From positions 1 to 37,949 of the forward strand of contig CAJCHM010000033.1 in the NCBI GenBank assembly GCA_903970255.1: a DNA stretch of 37,949 nucleotides, given 5' to 3'. The notes beneath the pieces were generated by a model, which saw only the letters and a program-made list of their open reading frames with translations, ran no database searches and was not told where the DNA came from. This DNA is from Acidobacteriota bacterium. GTDB lineage: Bacteria; Chlamydiota; Chlamydiia; Chlamydiales; Rhabdochlamydiaceae. Positions within the stretch are counted from its first letter, which is position 1. Every line of letters starts with the position of its first letter. The translations under genes and the position numbers were made by a program. Below are positions 28,094 to 37,671 of the stretch, in pieces.

Positions 28094-31000
28094 TTAAACT
28101 TCTGACGCACGTTCCGTGCGCACATCCAAACACAAGCCTTGCATTTCCTTCACAAGAACATTAAAGGATTCGGGTGTTCCTGCTTCTAAAGTATTGTCAC
28201 CCTTTACGATCGACTCGTAAATGCGGGTGCGTCCAGCGACATCGTCAGATTTGACGGTAAGCATTTCTTGCAAAAGGTTCGCAGCGCCATAAGCTTCTAG
28301 TGCCCAAACCTCCATCTCTCCAAATCGTTGACCGCCCATCTGTGCCTTACCGCCAAGGGGCTGTTGTGTGACCAGAGAATACGGACCAATCGAGCGAGCA
28401 TGGATCTTGTCTGCGACAAGGTGGCTAAGCTTGAGTATGTAGATGTAACCAACAACGACGCGATTTTCAAACCGCTCGCCTGTTCGCCCATCATACAAGA
28501 AACTTTTACCATCTTCGGGCAGGCCAAGTTCCTTCATCATCTCCCAGATGCGCGATTCGGGGAACCCTTCAAACACGGGGCTCTTGACATAGATACCGGC
28601 CTTTTTGGCGGCATAACCAAGATGGGTTTCCAAAAGCTGTCCCATGTTCATACGGGAAGGCACCCCAAGTGGGTTTAAAATGATCTCAACAGTTTCCCCA
28701 TTACTTAAGTAGGGCATATCCTGTTCAGGCACGATTTTGGACACAACGCCCTTGTTTCCATGGCGCCCTGCCATCTTATCACCAACTTGCAGCTTACGTT
28801 TAGAGGCGATGTAGACCTTAACCTGACGAATAACGCCGGGATCGAGTTCAACGTCACCTTTGCGAGTAAATTCGATTTCAGTTTTATGCTGAGTCTGCAA
28901 TGTCACCATAGCGGTGTCAAACTCTCTGAGTTGTTCCTTGAGAGTTGAATAGATGTCTGCCTGCCCAATGATGAGATCTTCTGGCTTTTCCGACTCGAGA
29001 GTTTCGAGCATATCCTGCGTAATGGCTTCCCCTTCTCGGACAATGATATCTCCAGACTTGCGATGCATAATCGGTGCAGGAGCAATTTCACCTAGCAACA
29101 GAGCACCTAATTTCTCATGAAACTCGATCATCAGCTCAGCTTCTTTCGCCTTGAAATCAAAATGGATATCTTTGATGCGGCTTGCCTCTTCGACAAGTTC
29201 GTCATCTGTCTTAGAAAGCCTATCTGTACGGTTAAACACCTCAATCCCCTGAACGACACCTTCAGTTCCCGGAGGAGCAGTTAAAGAAGCATCTTTAACA
29301 TCAGCTGCTTTCTCACCAAAAATGGCGCGCAGCAGGCGCTCTTCAGGAGCAAGTTCCGTTTCTGACTTTGGTGTGATTTTACCTACTAGAATATTTCCAG
29401 GTGATACTTCAGCACCAACACGGATGATCCCATCTTCGCCCAAATTCGCAAGCGCCTCTTCTGAAACGTTGGGAATATCGCGTGTGATTTCTTCCTTGCC
29501 AAGCTTAGTATCGCGAGCTGTCAATTCAAACTCTTCGAGATAGATGGATGTATAATAATCTTGTCGAAGAAGTTTTTCAGAGATGATAATCGCATCTTCG
29601 AAGTTATAGCCACACCAAGGCATAAACGCAGCCAGTACGTTTTTACCAAGAGCTACCTCGCCTTTGTCTGTCGCAGGCCCATCAGCAAGCGTATCACCTG
29701 CCTTAATGAGATCTCCAACATTGCAAAGCGGGGTTTGATTAATGCAGGAGCCTGCGTTCGAGCGCATAAACTTCTTAAGCTGATACGTCTTTTTATTTAA
29801 CGGATTTGCTTTAGCAGCGACGACGATTTTAAAGCCATCGACATATTCAACAGTGCCATCTTCTTCAGCAACAATCACAGCTCCAGAGTCTCGAGCGGAC
29901 CTGTGCTCTAAACCCGTACCAACAATGGGTGCATCCGTTTTAAGCAACGGAACGCCTTGACGTTGCATGTTTGATCCCATCAAAGCGCGGTTAGCATCAT
30001 CATGTTCCAAAAAGGGAATTAAACCGGTAACAATCGAAACAAGCTGTTTTGAAGAAACGTCCATGTGCGTAATCTTACTCGTTTCAATCTTAAGCGATTC
30101 CCCATTGAAACGCGCCCAGCACAACGGCTCAACGAACATATTACGTTCATCTAAAACAGCTGAAGCTTGTGCAATCACGCAGTTCTCTTCAAAGTCCGCA
30201 GTCATATACTCGATCTCTTCTGTGACAACACCATCACGGACAATCCGGTAAGGGGTTTCAATGAAACCAAATTCATTGATCTTGGCAAATGCGGCAAGAG
30301 ATGTAATAAGACCAATGTTAGGTCCCTCAGGTGTCTCAATCGGGCAAATCCTTCCATAGTGGCTCGGATGAACGTCGCGAACCTCAAATCCAGCACGCTC
30401 ACGATTTAAACCGCCTGGCCCTAAAGAGGAAAGACGCCGTTTGTGCGTAAGCTCAGCAACCGGATTGGTTTGGTCCATAAATTGAGAAAGCTGAGATCTT
30501 CCAAAGAAGTCCTTCAATACACCGGCTAAACCTTTTGCAGAAACAACTTTTCCAGGAGTTAGCGTATCGGAGGTGAAATCAAAGAGGTTCATACGTTCTT
30601 TGATAATCTTCTCCATGCGGGCAAGACCGATACGGCATTGGTTCTGAATTAACTCGCCAACAGAGCGCACTCTGCGGTTTCCGAGATGATCAATGTCATC
30701 AACGCTTACGGCTTCATCCCCCCTCTTCAAGCGAAGAAGGTATTTAATAGCTCCAATCACATCTTCTTTTCGAAGTGTCACGGTAGCAAGTTCTTCATCG
30801 GAAATATTAAATCCAAGCTTACGGTTGAGTTTATATCTGCCAACTCTTCCAAGATTGTAACGCTTAGGGTCAAAAAACAGACGCATGATCGCAGACCTTG
30901 CATTCGACAATGTAGCTGGCTCACCGGGGCGAATCTTTCGGTAGAAATCTTTGAGCGCCGACTCATAAGAATCGGATGGATCCTTGGCAAGCATCTTGAT

Positions 31001-31858
31001 GATGGGACTTGTCTCATCCGCATCTTCAGCGATACGCACAGAGGAGATGTTGGCATCTAACATCCGTTTTAGCATCGCTGTTGTCAATTTTTCAGAAGCT
31101 TTGCCAAACACAACTCCACTTTCTTCATCAATGACATCTTCTGCAAGAATTTTGCCGACAAGTTTTGGAAAATCTTTGTCAGATTTAATTTTCACTTTAA
31201 TTGTGCTGAAAAACTCTTCGATGATATCGGCATCTGTAGAATAACCAAGCGTTCGAATAAATGATGTGGCAAGAATTTTACGACGTCGTTTTTTACGATC
31301 GATGTAAATGTAAATAAGATCATTGGTGTCAAAAGCGCCCTCTAACCAGCTTCCTCTATATGGAATGATTCGGAAGGAGTAGATTGTAGCACCCTTGGTA
31401 TGGCGCTCTTGCTCAAAAGAGATGCCAGGAGATCGGTGAAGCTGGGAAACAATGACACGTTCTGCGCCGTTGACAATAAATGTCCCGTTTTCGGTCATCA
31501 CAGGGATAGTCCCCATGTAGACCTCTTCTTCTTTGATCCCGGTTTCATCTGTAAGACGAAATTTAACTTTAAGAGTGACATTGTAGGTTATTCCGCGGCG
31601 AATACACTCCTCAGGAGTATACTTGGGCACTCCAAGATTATAGGAAACGAACTCGAGTATCGTCTTCTCATCATAAGATTTTATAGGGAATATTTCAGTA
31701 AAAACCTCTTGTAATCCAAAGTTCTCTCGCTCATGGGGCAATTTATCTGCCTGGAGGAACTGGTCATAGGATTTGATCTGGATTTCAATGAGGTTCGGCA
31801 GGTCAATAATTTCCTCTCTGCCACGAAAACTCACCCGTTGAGGCGGCCTTTTTAACAT
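28094..31858 (-). CDS. rpoB: RNA polymerase beta subunit
   Basis: Second-largest RNA polymerase subunit, 1254 residues, near the usual chlamydial length. The rifampicin-binding region near residue 450-480 reads [20 protein letters not shown] followed by [11 protein letters not shown]. The residues usually altered in resistance (Gln, Asp, His, Arg, Ser) are all of the sensitive type. C-terminal [20 protein letters not shown] is typical. A hairpin-T-run structure in the 151-bp rplL-rpoB gap may set its expression relative to the ribosomal proteins. Confidence 0.99.
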   Translation of the reverse strand: MLKRPPQRVSFRGREEIIDLPNLIEIQIKSYDQFLQADKLPHERENFGLQEVFTEIFPIKSYDEKTILEFVSYNLGVPKYTPEECIRRGITYNVTLKVKFRLTDETGIKEEEVYMGTIPVMTENGTFIVNGAERVIVSQLHRSPGISFEQERHTKGATIYSFRIIPYRGSWLEGAFDTNDLIYIYIDRKKRRRKILATSFIRTLGYSTDADIIEEFFSTIKVKIKSDKDFPKLVGKILAEDVIDEESGVVFGKASEKLTTAMLKRMLDANISSVRIAEDADETSPIIKMLAKDPSDSYESALKDFYRKIRPGEPATLSNARSAIMRLFFDPKRYNLGRVGRYKLNRKLGFNISDEELATVTLRKEDVIGAIKYLLRLKRGDEAVSVDDIDHLGNRRVRSVGELIQNQCRIGLARMEKIIKERMNLFDFTSDTLTPGKVVSAKGLAGVLKDFFGRSQLSQFMDQTNPVAELTHKRRLSSLGPGGLNRERAGFEVRDVHPSHYGRICPIETPEGPNIGLITSLAAFAKINEFGFIETPYRIVRDGVVTEEIEYMTADFEENCVIAQASAVLDERNMFVEPLCWARFNGESLKIETSKITHMDVSSKQLVSIVTGLIPFLEHDDANRALMGSNMQRQGVPLLKTDAPIVGTGLEHRSARDSGAVIVAEEDGTVEYVDGFKIVVAAKANPLNKKTYQLKKFMRSNAGSCINQTPLCNVGDLIKAGDTLADGPATDKGEVALGKNVLAAFMPWCGYNFEDAIIISEKLLRQDYYTSIYLEEFELTARDTKLGKEEITRDIPNVSEEALANLGEDGIIRVGAEVSPGNILVGKITPKSETELAPEERLLRAIFGEKAADVKDASLTAPPGTEGVVQGIEVFNRTDRLSKTDDELVEEASRIKDIHFDFKAKEAELMIEFHEKLGALLLGEIAPAPIMHRKSGDIIVREGEAITQDMLETLESEKPEDLIIGQADIYSTLKEQLREFDTAMVTLQTQHKTEIEFTRKGDVELDPGVIRQVKVYIASKRKLQVGDKMAGRHGNKGVVSKIVPEQDMPYLSNGETVEIILNPLGVPSRMNMGQLLETHLGYAAKKAGIYVKSPVFEGFPESRIWEMMKELGLPEDGKSFLYDGRTGERFENRVVVGYIYILKLSHLVADKIHARSIGPYSLVTQQPLGGKAQMGGQRFGEMEVWALEAYGAANLLQEMLTVKSDDVAGRTRIYESIVKGDNTLEAGTPESFNVLVKEMQGLCLDVRTERASEV

Positions 31859-31930
31859 CGAAACGGCTCCTACGCTTAAAAGTTATGTGCAAGCCAAAGG
31901 CTTACGAAGGGAACACCCAGAAAAAGCTGG

Positions 31931-31984
31931 GTAAAAAAATAATTAAAAAGCATGAGCAGAAGCCACATTATATGACTTCTGCTC
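31931..31984 (-). terminator. Attenuator-like hairpin between rplL and rpoB
   Basis: On the minus strand GAGCAGAAG pairs with CTTCTGCTC (31954-31962 and 31976-31984) around a 13-nt loop, followed downstream by two T-rich stretches (31932-31950 region). Partial termination in the rplL-rpoB gap is known in E. coli. A second short hairpin (ACCCAG/CTGGGT) follows at about 31915-31932. Confidence 0.6.
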
Positions 31985-32009
31985 GATACATATCCACTTA
32001 AAAGGCAGA

Positions 32010-32402
32010 TTAAAGACCCGTTAAGGTCACTTTTCCACCAGCAGCTGCGACTTTCTTTGAAATCTCTTCAGCCTCAGCCTTTGCGCAAGACTCTTTTAAG
32101 ACTTTAGGAGAACCATCAACTAAATCTTTCGCTTCTTTAAGACCTAAGCCTGTTATCTCACGAACCACTTTGATGACGCTGATTTTCTTATCATCTGGAG
32201 ATTTTTCCAGAGTGACTTTGAATTCTGTAGACTCTGCAGCTGGAGCTGCACCTGCAGCTGGAGCTGCCATCATCATGGGAGCTGCTGCGGCGGCAGCTTT
32301 TACGCCCCACTTATCTTCAAGTGCGCTTTTAAGTTTAGCCATATCGAGAACGCTCAATTGGCTCAATGCTTCCACTAATGTATCGATATTTTGGTTGGAC
32401 AC
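32010..32402 (-). CDS. rplL: 50S ribosomal protein L7/L12
   Basis: 130-residue stalk protein that recruits translation factors to the ribosome. The N-terminal dimerisation helices are followed by an Ala/Pro-rich hinge ([20 protein letters not shown]) and a C-terminal globular domain ([20 protein letters not shown], then [11 protein letters not shown]). It lies 33 bp after rplJ. Confidence 0.98.
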   Translation of the reverse strand: MSNQNIDTLVEALSQLSVLDMAKLKSALEDKWGVKAAAAAAPMMMAAPAAGAAPAAESTEFKVTLEKSPDDKKISVIKVVREITGLGLKEAKDLVDGSPKVLKESCAKAEAEEISKKVAAAGGKVTLTGL

Positions 32403-32435
32403 GGTAAAACCTCTTTGATTTGATCTTGTTATAAT

Positions 32436-32954
32436 TTAAGAGTTACTTTGCGTGGACTTATTTTCCAGGCAGTGCATGACGGATGTAAGCAAAGCTTCGA
32501 TAACCGCAAGTGTTTGCGAGAGCGGAGCCTCGAGCGTACCCAGAAACTGAGCGCGCATCTCGTCTTTGCTTGGAAGTTTGGAGATCTGTTCGACATCGCT
32601 AGCCGAGCAGAGAGTACCTTCAAACCTTCCGCCGATAACTTCTAAAACTTCTTGGTTCTCTTTACAGAACTGATAGACGACCTTTGTCGTTTGAACGGGA
32701 TCTTCGTTGGCAAAGACAACAGCGATATGTCCTTGTAGTAGAGCAGGATCTAATGCGACCCCAGCAACTTGTGCCGCTTTAACAAGCACGCGCTTTTTTA
32801 CAACTTCAAGAGATCCGCCCACTTTCGCAAGATTTGTGCGAAAAGCTGCAGATGCATTTGGCTCAAGTTGTTTATAACTAGCGAGTACGATTGCTTTGGA
32901 GCCGGCAATCCGATCTTTAATATCGTCGAGAAGAAATTGTTTTTCCGGTCTCAT
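32436..32954 (-). CDS. rplJ: 50S ribosomal protein L10
   Basis: 172-residue stalk-base protein that binds 23S rRNA and carries L7/L12 dimers on its C-terminal helix. MRPEKQFLLDDIKDRIAGSK at the start and a central AVVFANEDPVQTTKVVYQF are consistent with L10. It follows rplA with a gap of 2 bp, indicating coupling. The usual autoregulatory leader cannot be identified because there is no leader between rplA and rplJ. Confidence 0.96.
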   Translation of the reverse strand: MRPEKQFLLDDIKDRIAGSKAIVLASYKQLEPNASAAFRTNLAKVGGSLEVVKKRVLVKAAQVAGVALDPALLQGHIAVVFANEDPVQTTKVVYQFCKENQEVLEVIGGRFEGTLCSASDVEQISKLPSKDEMRAQFLGTLEAPLSQTLAVIEALLTSVMHCLENKSTQSNS

Positions 32955-32956
32955 AG

Positions 32957-33667
32957 TTACTCTTTTGCTCCTTGAACTTCCGTAACGCCTTGAAGATCGA
33001 TTTTCAATCCTGGACCCATTGTCGTTGATAACGACAAAGACCTCATAAAAACCCCTTTGGCGGTCGCAGGCTTAGCTCTTGCAACAGCAGTCAGCAGCGC
33101 GGCAATGTTCTCTTTAAGTTTAGCAGATGTAAAAGAGAGCTTTCCAACCATGGAATTCACTACACCATGTTTGTCAGATTTAAACTCTACTTTACCCGCT
33201 TTAACTTCAGCAATTGCTTTAGCAACATCTGCAGTCACTGTCCCCGCCTTTGGCGTCGGCATTAAACCGCGAGGCCCAAGGATTTTAGCCAGTTTACCCA
33301 GATCCCGCATCATATCGGGGGTTGCGATCACCGCATCAAAATCGAGCCATCCCGATTTGATTTTTTCAAAGAACTCTTCGTTTCCAGCAAAATCTGCGCC
33401 AGCGTTCAATGCCTCTTTAACTTTTTCGCCTTTGGCAAAAACGAGGATGACAGTGCGTTTTCCTGTTCCATTCGGTAGGGGAACAGTACCACGCACTAGC
33501 TGATCAGATTTCTGGACATCGACGCCTGTTTTAAGCGATATCTCTACCGACTGGTCAAACTTTGTCGGCGGACATTTTTTTAAAATTTCGATAGCTTCAT
33601 CAATAGAATATAACTTGAGTACATCCACTGACTTATCTATCTCCCGAAATCTTTTGCTTCGATGCAT
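32957..33667 (-). CDS. rplA: 50S ribosomal protein L1
   Basis: 236 residues, forming the mobile L1 stalk. [40 protein letters not shown] and [20 protein letters not shown] are family hallmarks. AAAGGA upstream of the ATG at 33667 supports this start. It is separated from rplK by 105 bp, longer than the near-abutting arrangement in E. coli, and that gap holds a hairpin and a possible promoter. Confidence 0.97.
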   Translation of the reverse strand: MHRSKRFREIDKSVDVLKLYSIDEAIEILKKCPPTKFDQSVEISLKTGVDVQKSDQLVRGTVPLPNGTGKRTVILVFAKGEKVKEALNAGADFAGNEEFFEKIKSGWLDFDAVIATPDMMRDLGKLAKILGPRGLMPTPKAGTVTADVAKAIAEVKAGKVEFKSDKHGVVNSMVGKLSFTSAKLKENIAALLTAVARAKPATAKGVFMRSLSLSTTMGPGLKIDLQGVTEVQGAKE

Positions 33668-33728
33668 TCTGATTTCCTTTAGTAATTAAGGGCAATAAAT
33701 GCCCGTTTTCAACTGACTAGTCTTGTAT

Positions 33729-33757
33729 CTAATATAGTTACAATTCCAGCTTAACAA
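33729..33757 (-). promoter_or_regulatory. Possible promoter for rplA-rplJ-rplL-rpoB-rpoC
   Basis: On the minus strand TTGTTA (33752-33757), a 17-bp spacer and TATTAG (33729-33734). Each box matches consensus at 4 of 6 positions. It sits in the unusually long rplK-rplA gap. Confidence 0.35.
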
Positions 33758-33774
33758 ACCTCTTTTTAGAGGTT
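33757..33774 (-). terminator. Weak hairpin over the rplK stop codon
   Basis: AACCTC and GAGGTT (33757-33762 and 33769-33774) form a 6-bp stem with a 6-nt loop. The stem includes part of the rplK stop codon and is followed on the minus strand by TGTTAA. It is too weak to be a confident terminator. Confidence 0.35.
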
Positions 33775-34201
33775 AACCTTCAACAATATCTACACCCATA
33801 GAACGGGCAGTGCCCATCACGAGCATCTCTGCCGCCTCATCTGAGAAAGCGCGCATGTCTTGTCGTTTATTATTAGCAATTTTTTTCACCTGTGACTTGG
33901 TGAGTTTGCCAACTTTTTGTCTATTGGGAACAGCGGATCCTTTTTCAAGACTCAGTTCTTTTAGAATCATGCGAGAAACGGGAGGCTGTTTCGTGATAAA
34001 AGTAAAAGTCTTGTCGTGATAAACTGTGATTTCCACAGGAAGAATGTCGCCAGCTTTGTCCTGGGTCTTTGCATTAAACTCTTTGCAAAATGCCATGATG
34101 TTAATACCAGCACCGCCAAGCGCAGGTCCAATAGGAGGAGCTGGGTTGGCTTTTCCTGCAGAAATTTGCAGTTTAATTACTTTTACAACTTTCTTTGCCA
34201 T
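33773..34201 (-). CDS. rplK: 50S ribosomal protein L11
   Basis: 142 residues, part of the GTPase-associated centre. The N-terminal [20 protein letters not shown] is the classic thiostrepton-region signature with its conserved Pro residues. The C-terminal domain ends in [13 protein letters not shown]. It follows nusG by 63 bp. Confidence 0.98.
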   Translation of the reverse strand: MAKKVVKVIKLQISAGKANPAPPIGPALGGAGINIMAFCKEFNAKTQDKAGDILPVEITVYHDKTFTFITKQPPVSRMILKELSLEKGSAVPNRQKVGKLTKSQVKKIANNKRQDMRAFSDEAAEMLVMGTARSMGVDIVEG

Positions 34202-34264
34202 TATATTTAATCCTTAAAATCTACGTTTTTCTCTCTTTACAGAGGCAAAAAGAGAGCTCAATTT

Positions 34265-34807
34265 TTATACAGTGTCAGCAGGGACTAACTCAACCTGCCA
34301 AAACTCAAGGTCATCAACCCGCGTTTCTCGGCCAAAAATCGAGACGAGTACACTCAGGCGACCCTTATCGTGAAAGACCTCTTGCACAGTTCCGATGAAA
34401 TTAACAAACACTCCATCGACAATCTTAACTTTGTCGCCAGAGGTGATATTGTGTTTCTGTACAACGCCTTTCTTCTTTTCTTCCAAGTCTTGCATAATCT
34501 GATCCACTTCCGATTCCAGCAATGGCGAGGGCTTCTCTCCCCCTAAAAATCCTAGGACGCCATTAGAGTTGCGCACATACATCCAAGAGTCGTCAGTGAG
34601 ATTAAGTTTGACAAGGATATATCCAGGCCAAAGCTTCTTTTCGCTGATTTTCTGTTGACCTTTTTTAACCTCAGCCACATTTTCGATCGGCACAAGCACA
34701 GACTCAACAAGTTCAGTCATCCCCTTGGAATCTCGGTTATCTTCAATAGCTTTTTTAACTTTCTTTTCTTGTCCGGAAATTACCTGGACGACGTACCACT
34801 TATGCAT
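34265..34807 (-). CDS. nusG: Transcription termination/antitermination factor NusG
   Basis: 180 residues. The N-terminal NGN domain (WYVVQVISGQEKKVKKAIED, with KLWPGYILVKL) binds RNA polymerase, and the C-terminal KOW domain (about 122-150, SGDKVKIVDGVFVNFIGTVQ) contacts ribosomal protein S10 or Rho. It lies 16 bp after secE in the common secE-nusG pair. Confidence 0.97.
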   Translation of the reverse strand: MHKWYVVQVISGQEKKVKKAIEDNRDSKGMTELVESVLVPIENVAEVKKGQQKISEKKLWPGYILVKLNLTDDSWMYVRNSNGVLGFLGGEKPSPLLESEVDQIMQDLEEKKKGVVQKHNITSGDKVKIVDGVFVNFIGTVQEVFHDKGRLSVLVSIFGRETRVDDLEFWQVELVPADTV

Positions 34808-34823
34808 GACGCCTCAACTTGAA

Positions 34824-35093
34824 TTAGCCAAATAAAAAATGCACAATAAGCGCGATAAAATCTAACGCCCCTTTGATCACCAGATCAAAAAGGTATATCC
34901 CCAATCCAAAAAGAAAAATTGCACCTATGACGATTTTCGTCGAGAGTCTAAGCTCCTCTTTTGTGGTCCAACTCACTTTTTTGAGCTCTTCTTTAAGCTC
35001 TTGAACGAATCTGAACGCCGTCTTCCTTTTTCTAGATGGAGCCTTGGATGGCGCATCAGAAGAGAGTCTCGATTGATTTAACTTAGCATCCAT
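34824..35093 (-). CDS. secE: Preprotein translocase subunit SecE
   Basis: Small inner-membrane subunit that clamps SecY. From the ATG at 35093 it has 89 residues: a basic N-terminus, the conserved amphipathic helix (FVQELKEELKKVSWTTKEEL) and one membrane helix (IVIGAIFLFGLGIYLFDLVI). In-frame ATGs also occur at 35102, 35114 and 35135. The farthest one abuts the tRNA-Trp 3' end and is unlikely. None has a clear ribosome site, so the start is uncertain. Confidence 0.85.
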   Translation of the reverse strand: MDAKLNQSRLSSDAPSKAPSRKRKTAFRFVQELKEELKKVSWTTKEELRLSTKIVIGAIFLFGLGIYLFDLVIKGALDFIALIVHFLFG

Positions 35094-35138
35094 AGAGCAC
35101 ATAGCGACGTTCATTGTTAAAATGTTAAAACTCATTAT

Positions 35139-35211
35139 CGAGTGCGGAGGGATTCGAACCCCCGACCAGCGACTTTGGAGATCGCTGCTCTACCAGCTGA
35201 GCTACACACCC
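35139..35211 (-). tRNA. trpT: tRNA-Trp (CCA anticodon)
   Basis: A 73-nt cloverleaf. The acceptor stem GGGTGTG pairs with CGCACTC using two G-U pairs, the D-arm is GCTC/GAGC, the anticodon stem is GCGAT/GTCGC with loop CTCCAAA, and the T-arm is GGGGG/CCCTC. The anticodon CCA reads UGG. The discriminator base is G, as expected for Trp. The 3' CCA is not encoded. It lies between tuf and secE, as in other chlamydiae. Confidence 0.97.
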
Positions 35212-35254
35212 AAAGACTGTACCACAGCCTGCTTGAACAGAACCGTGGCACATT

Positions 35255-35280
35255 CAAATAATCGACAAGTCGATTATTTG
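35255..35280 (-). other. Perfect 11-bp hairpin spanning the tuf stop codon
   Basis: CAAATAATCGA (35255-35265) and TCGATTATTTG (35270-35280) pair perfectly around a 4-nt loop. The tuf stop codon at 35274-35276 lies within the stem. No T-run follows, so it may be an mRNA-end or processing structure between tuf and tRNA-Trp rather than a terminator. Confidence 0.6.
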
Positions 35281-36458
35281 ATAATTTTGGATACAGTTCC
35301 AGCACCAATGGTTCTGCCACCTTCACGGATAGCAAATCTCATTCCCTCTTCCATCGCGATTGGGTGGATGAGTTCAGCTTCAAGCTCTACGTTATCGCCC
35401 GGCATGATCATTTCAGTACCTTCTGGAAGAGTTACAGTCCCTGTTACGTCCGTTGTTCGGAAGTAGAACTGAGGACGGTAGCCAGTAAAGAATGGCTTAT
35501 GGCGTCCACCCTCTTCTTTTGTAAGAACGTAGATTGTGCCTTTGAACTTAGTGTGTGGTGTGCATGTTCCAGGCGCTGCGAGAACCATTCCGCGCTCGAG
35601 ATCTTTCTTTTCAGCACCGCGAAGAAGAACACCGACGTTCTCTCCAGCTTGCGCTTCGTCAAGAATTTTATTAAACATCTCAAGACCTGTTACAACTGTA
35701 TCGCGTGTTTCACGGATACCCACAATTTGCAACTTGTCGTTAACCTTGACTCGACCTCTTTCGACACGGCCAGTAGCTACTGTTCCACGACCTGAAATCG
35801 AAAAGACATCTTCAATCGGCATCAAGAAAGGCTTATCCGTTTCTCGCACAGGTGTTGGGATCTTCTCATCAACCACTGCCATTAACTGCTTAATGCTTGC
35901 CACATAGGCAGGATCACCTTCGAGCGCTTTCAAAGCTGAACCGCGAATAATTGGAACATCTTTATAACCTTTTGCTTCGAGAAGCTCGTGCAGTTCCATT
36001 TCAACTAGGTCTACAAGCTCTTCATCGCCTTGACCGATCATGTCCATCTTGTTTAAGAAGACAACAATCGCAGGGACGCCTACCTGGCGCGCAAGGAGAA
36101 TGTGCTCTTTTGTTTGCGGCATAGCACCATCTGTAGCTGCAACGACGAGAATTGCTCCGTCCATTTGAGCAGCACCGGTGATCATGTTCTTGACATAGTC
36201 AGCGTGGCCTGGGCAATCTACGTGCGCATAGTGGCGATTTGCAGTCTCATATTCAACGTGGGTTGAGTTAATCGTAATACCACGCGCTTTTTCTTCAGGA
36301 GTATTGTCGATCGAAGCGTAGTCGCGAAACTTAGCTCCGCCCGCTTCCGCCAAAACTTTAGTGATTGCAGCTGTTAAGGACGTCTTACCATGGTCAACGT
36401 GTCCAATTGTTCCAATATTGACGTGAGGTTTATTCCTCTGAAATTGTTCTTTTGCCAT
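35274..36458 (-). CDS. tuf: Elongation factor Tu
   Basis: 394 residues. GTPase that brings aminoacyl-tRNA to the ribosome. The G-domain motifs are intact: GHVDHGKT at 19-26, DCPGHADY near 81 and NKMD near 136. The switch I region ([16 protein letters not shown]) and the C-terminal barrel ([15 protein letters not shown]) are typical. It is flanked by tRNA-Thr and tRNA-Trp, the standard chlamydial arrangement. Confidence 0.99.
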   Translation of the reverse strand: MAKEQFQRNKPHVNIGTIGHVDHGKTSLTAAITKVLAEAGGAKFRDYASIDNTPEEKARGITINSTHVEYETANRHYAHVDCPGHADYVKNMITGAAQMDGAILVVAATDGAMPQTKEHILLARQVGVPAIVVFLNKMDMIGQGDEELVDLVEMELHELLEAKGYKDVPIIRGSALKALEGDPAYVASIKQLMAVVDEKIPTPVRETDKPFLMPIEDVFSISGRGTVATGRVERGRVKVNDKLQIVGIRETRDTVVTGLEMFNKILDEAQAGENVGVLLRGAEKKDLERGMVLAAPGTCTPHTKFKGTIYVLTKEEGGRHKPFFTGYRPQFYFRTTDVTGTVTLPEGTEMIMPGDNVELEAELIHPIAMEEGMRFAIREGGRTIGAGTVSKIIK

Positions 36459-36504
36459 TTTATCCTCCGTTTAACTCCAATGTATTTTTCATGTTTTCGT
36501 TTTT

Positions 36505-36576
36505 TGCCCAGAAAAGGAATCGAACCTTCGACCTTTTGCTTACCATGCAAATGCTCTACCACTGAGCTATCTGGGC
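36505..36576 (-). tRNA. thrT: tRNA-Thr (GGT anticodon)
   Basis: A 72-nt cloverleaf. The acceptor stem GCCCAGA pairs perfectly with TCTGGGC, the anticodon stem is TTTGC/GCAAA with loop ATGGTAA (anticodon GGT, reading ACC and ACU), and the T-arm is GAAGG/CCTTT with loop TTCGATT. The discriminator is A and no CCA is encoded. It ends 46 bp upstream of tuf. Confidence 0.97.
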
Positions 36577-36649
36577 AGCTCATCAGTTCTTTTCGAATTT
36601 CTAGCAAAGCTCTGACGAACAGAACCCTTCTCTAGCTCGAAAGGAACAA

Positions 36650-36678
36650 AGTTTATTCTCCAAGGCAAATAATATCAA
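36650..36678 (-). promoter_or_regulatory. Candidate promoter for tRNA-Thr-tuf-tRNA-Trp-secE
   Basis: On the minus strand TTGATA (36673-36678), a 17-bp spacer and TAAACT (36650-36655), ~74 bp upstream of the tRNA-Thr 5' end, in the 155-bp gap after infA. Confidence 0.45.
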
Positions 36679-36731
36679 CCCCAATTCTCTTAAAAGTTGA
36701 CTTTTTTTGAATTTTGCAGGTTCTACATAGA

Positions 36732-36950
36732 TCATCTTTGACGGTAGATGATACGCGCCTTGGTCAAATCATAGGGGGACATTTCCACGGTGACAACGTC
36801 TCCGACAAGCACGCGGATATTTCGCATCCGCATCTTTCCGCATAGATGAGCGAATACGCGCATTCCATTTTCAAGGACAACTCTAAAGGTCATGTTTGGA
36901 AGAAGCTCTTCCACTGTCCCATCAATTTTTATAGTATCTTCTTTCGGCAT
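36732..36950 (-). CDS. infA: Translation initiation factor IF-1
   Basis: 72 residues from the ATG at 36950, forming a single S1-like OB fold that binds the 30S A site. [20 protein letters not shown] at the start and [19 protein letters not shown] near the end are characteristic. An upstream in-frame TTG at 36965 is rejected because the canonical IF-1 N-terminus begins here. It lies upstream of tRNA-Thr and tuf on the same strand. Confidence 0.97.
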   Translation of the reverse strand: MPKEDTIKIDGTVEELLPNMTFRVVLENGMRVFAHLCGKMRMRNIRVLVGDVVTVEMSPYDLTKARIIYRQR

Positions 36951-36982
36951 AGGTGATAGGTTCAAAGTAAAAAATCACGTTC

Positions 36983-37011
36983 ATCAAACAAGATTTCCCT
37001 CAAATTGTCAA
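36983..37011 (-). promoter_or_regulatory. Candidate infA promoter
   Basis: On the minus strand a perfect TTGACA (37006-37011), a 17-bp spacer and TTTGAT (36983-36988). Transcription would begin near 36976, about 26 nt before the infA ATG. Confidence 0.55.
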
Positions 37012-37105
37012 TCATATTATAATGGAGAGCCACTTTAGGTTGATCTTCCTCAATCTGGCAAGGATCGATATTGAGATAAATAAAATTTTTACTTTTGATG
37101 TTCAT

Positions 37106-37555
37106 ATGCAGAATAATATCCCCTTTGACTCCTGCCTTGCCAAACAGTTGAAGCTCAAGGCTCTCTTCTCAGACTGTTCCTCTCCGATCACAAAATATGA
37201 AAAAATCATTGAACTGGGCCGGAGATCCCCAGGCTACCCTACTGAGCTAATGACTCCCGAAAAGCTAGTTAAAGGTTGCCAGAGCCAGATGTATCTGCAT
37301 GCTACTTTCTCAGAGGGCAAGATCTATTTTCAAGCCCACTCAGAAGCGCTGATCTCAGCCGGTTTAGCTGCACTGTTGCTGGCTGTCTATGATGAGGAAA
37401 CTCCAGAGGTGATACTCAGCTGTCCCCCTCTCTTTCTTGAGGAGCTTGGCATCCATCAAAACCTATCTCCTGGCCGCTCGAATGGCCTTTCTAGCCTCTA
37501 TTTGCGCATGAAGCAAGAGGCTTTAAATTTTTTAATTGTCAAATCGACTATTTAA
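37106..37555 (+). CDS. sufE: SufE-family Fe-S cluster assembly protein
   Basis: 149 residues from the ATG at 37106. SufE accepts sulfur from the cysteine desulfurase SufS. The acceptor Cys is at residue 58 in LVKGCQSQMY, with IIELGRRSPGYP before it and LTPSRSNG-like LSPGRSNGL after it. An in-frame ATG at 37022 overlaps a TATAAT box at 37018-37023, which would put the transcript start after that codon, so 37106 is preferred, although no good ribosome site is seen. It is divergent from infA. Confidence 0.93.
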   Translation: MQNNIPFDSCLAKQLKLKALFSDCSSPITKYEKIIELGRRSPGYPTELMTPEKLVKGCQSQMYLHATFSEGKIYFQAHSEALISAGLAALLLAVYDEETPEVILSCPPLFLEELGIHQNLSPGRSNGLSSLYLRMKQEALNFLIVKSTI

Positions 37556-37671
37556 TATATAATTTTTCATTTACATTGAAATATTATTCAATCATTAATT
37601 AAAATATCAGCATTAGTATATTAATTTCGTTTATAATTTTAACAAAATAATTAAAAATGGAGAAATAAAAG

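Noticed and set aside
23915-31858. Many long antisense frames within rpoB and rpoC, up to 208 codons
   Set aside because: These are expected in conserved genes with biased codon use; none has a ribosome site, signal or domain.
28094-31858. Possible rifampicin-resistance changes in RpoB
   Set aside because: All the usual contact residues are of the sensitive type.
31910-31935. ACCCAG/CTGGGT hairpin after rplL as a terminator
   Set aside because: The T-run precedes rather than follows the stem on the transcribed strand; the stronger hairpin is at 31954-31984.
36951-36965. TTG start for IF-1
   Set aside because: The standard 72-residue IF-1 starts at the ATG at 36950.
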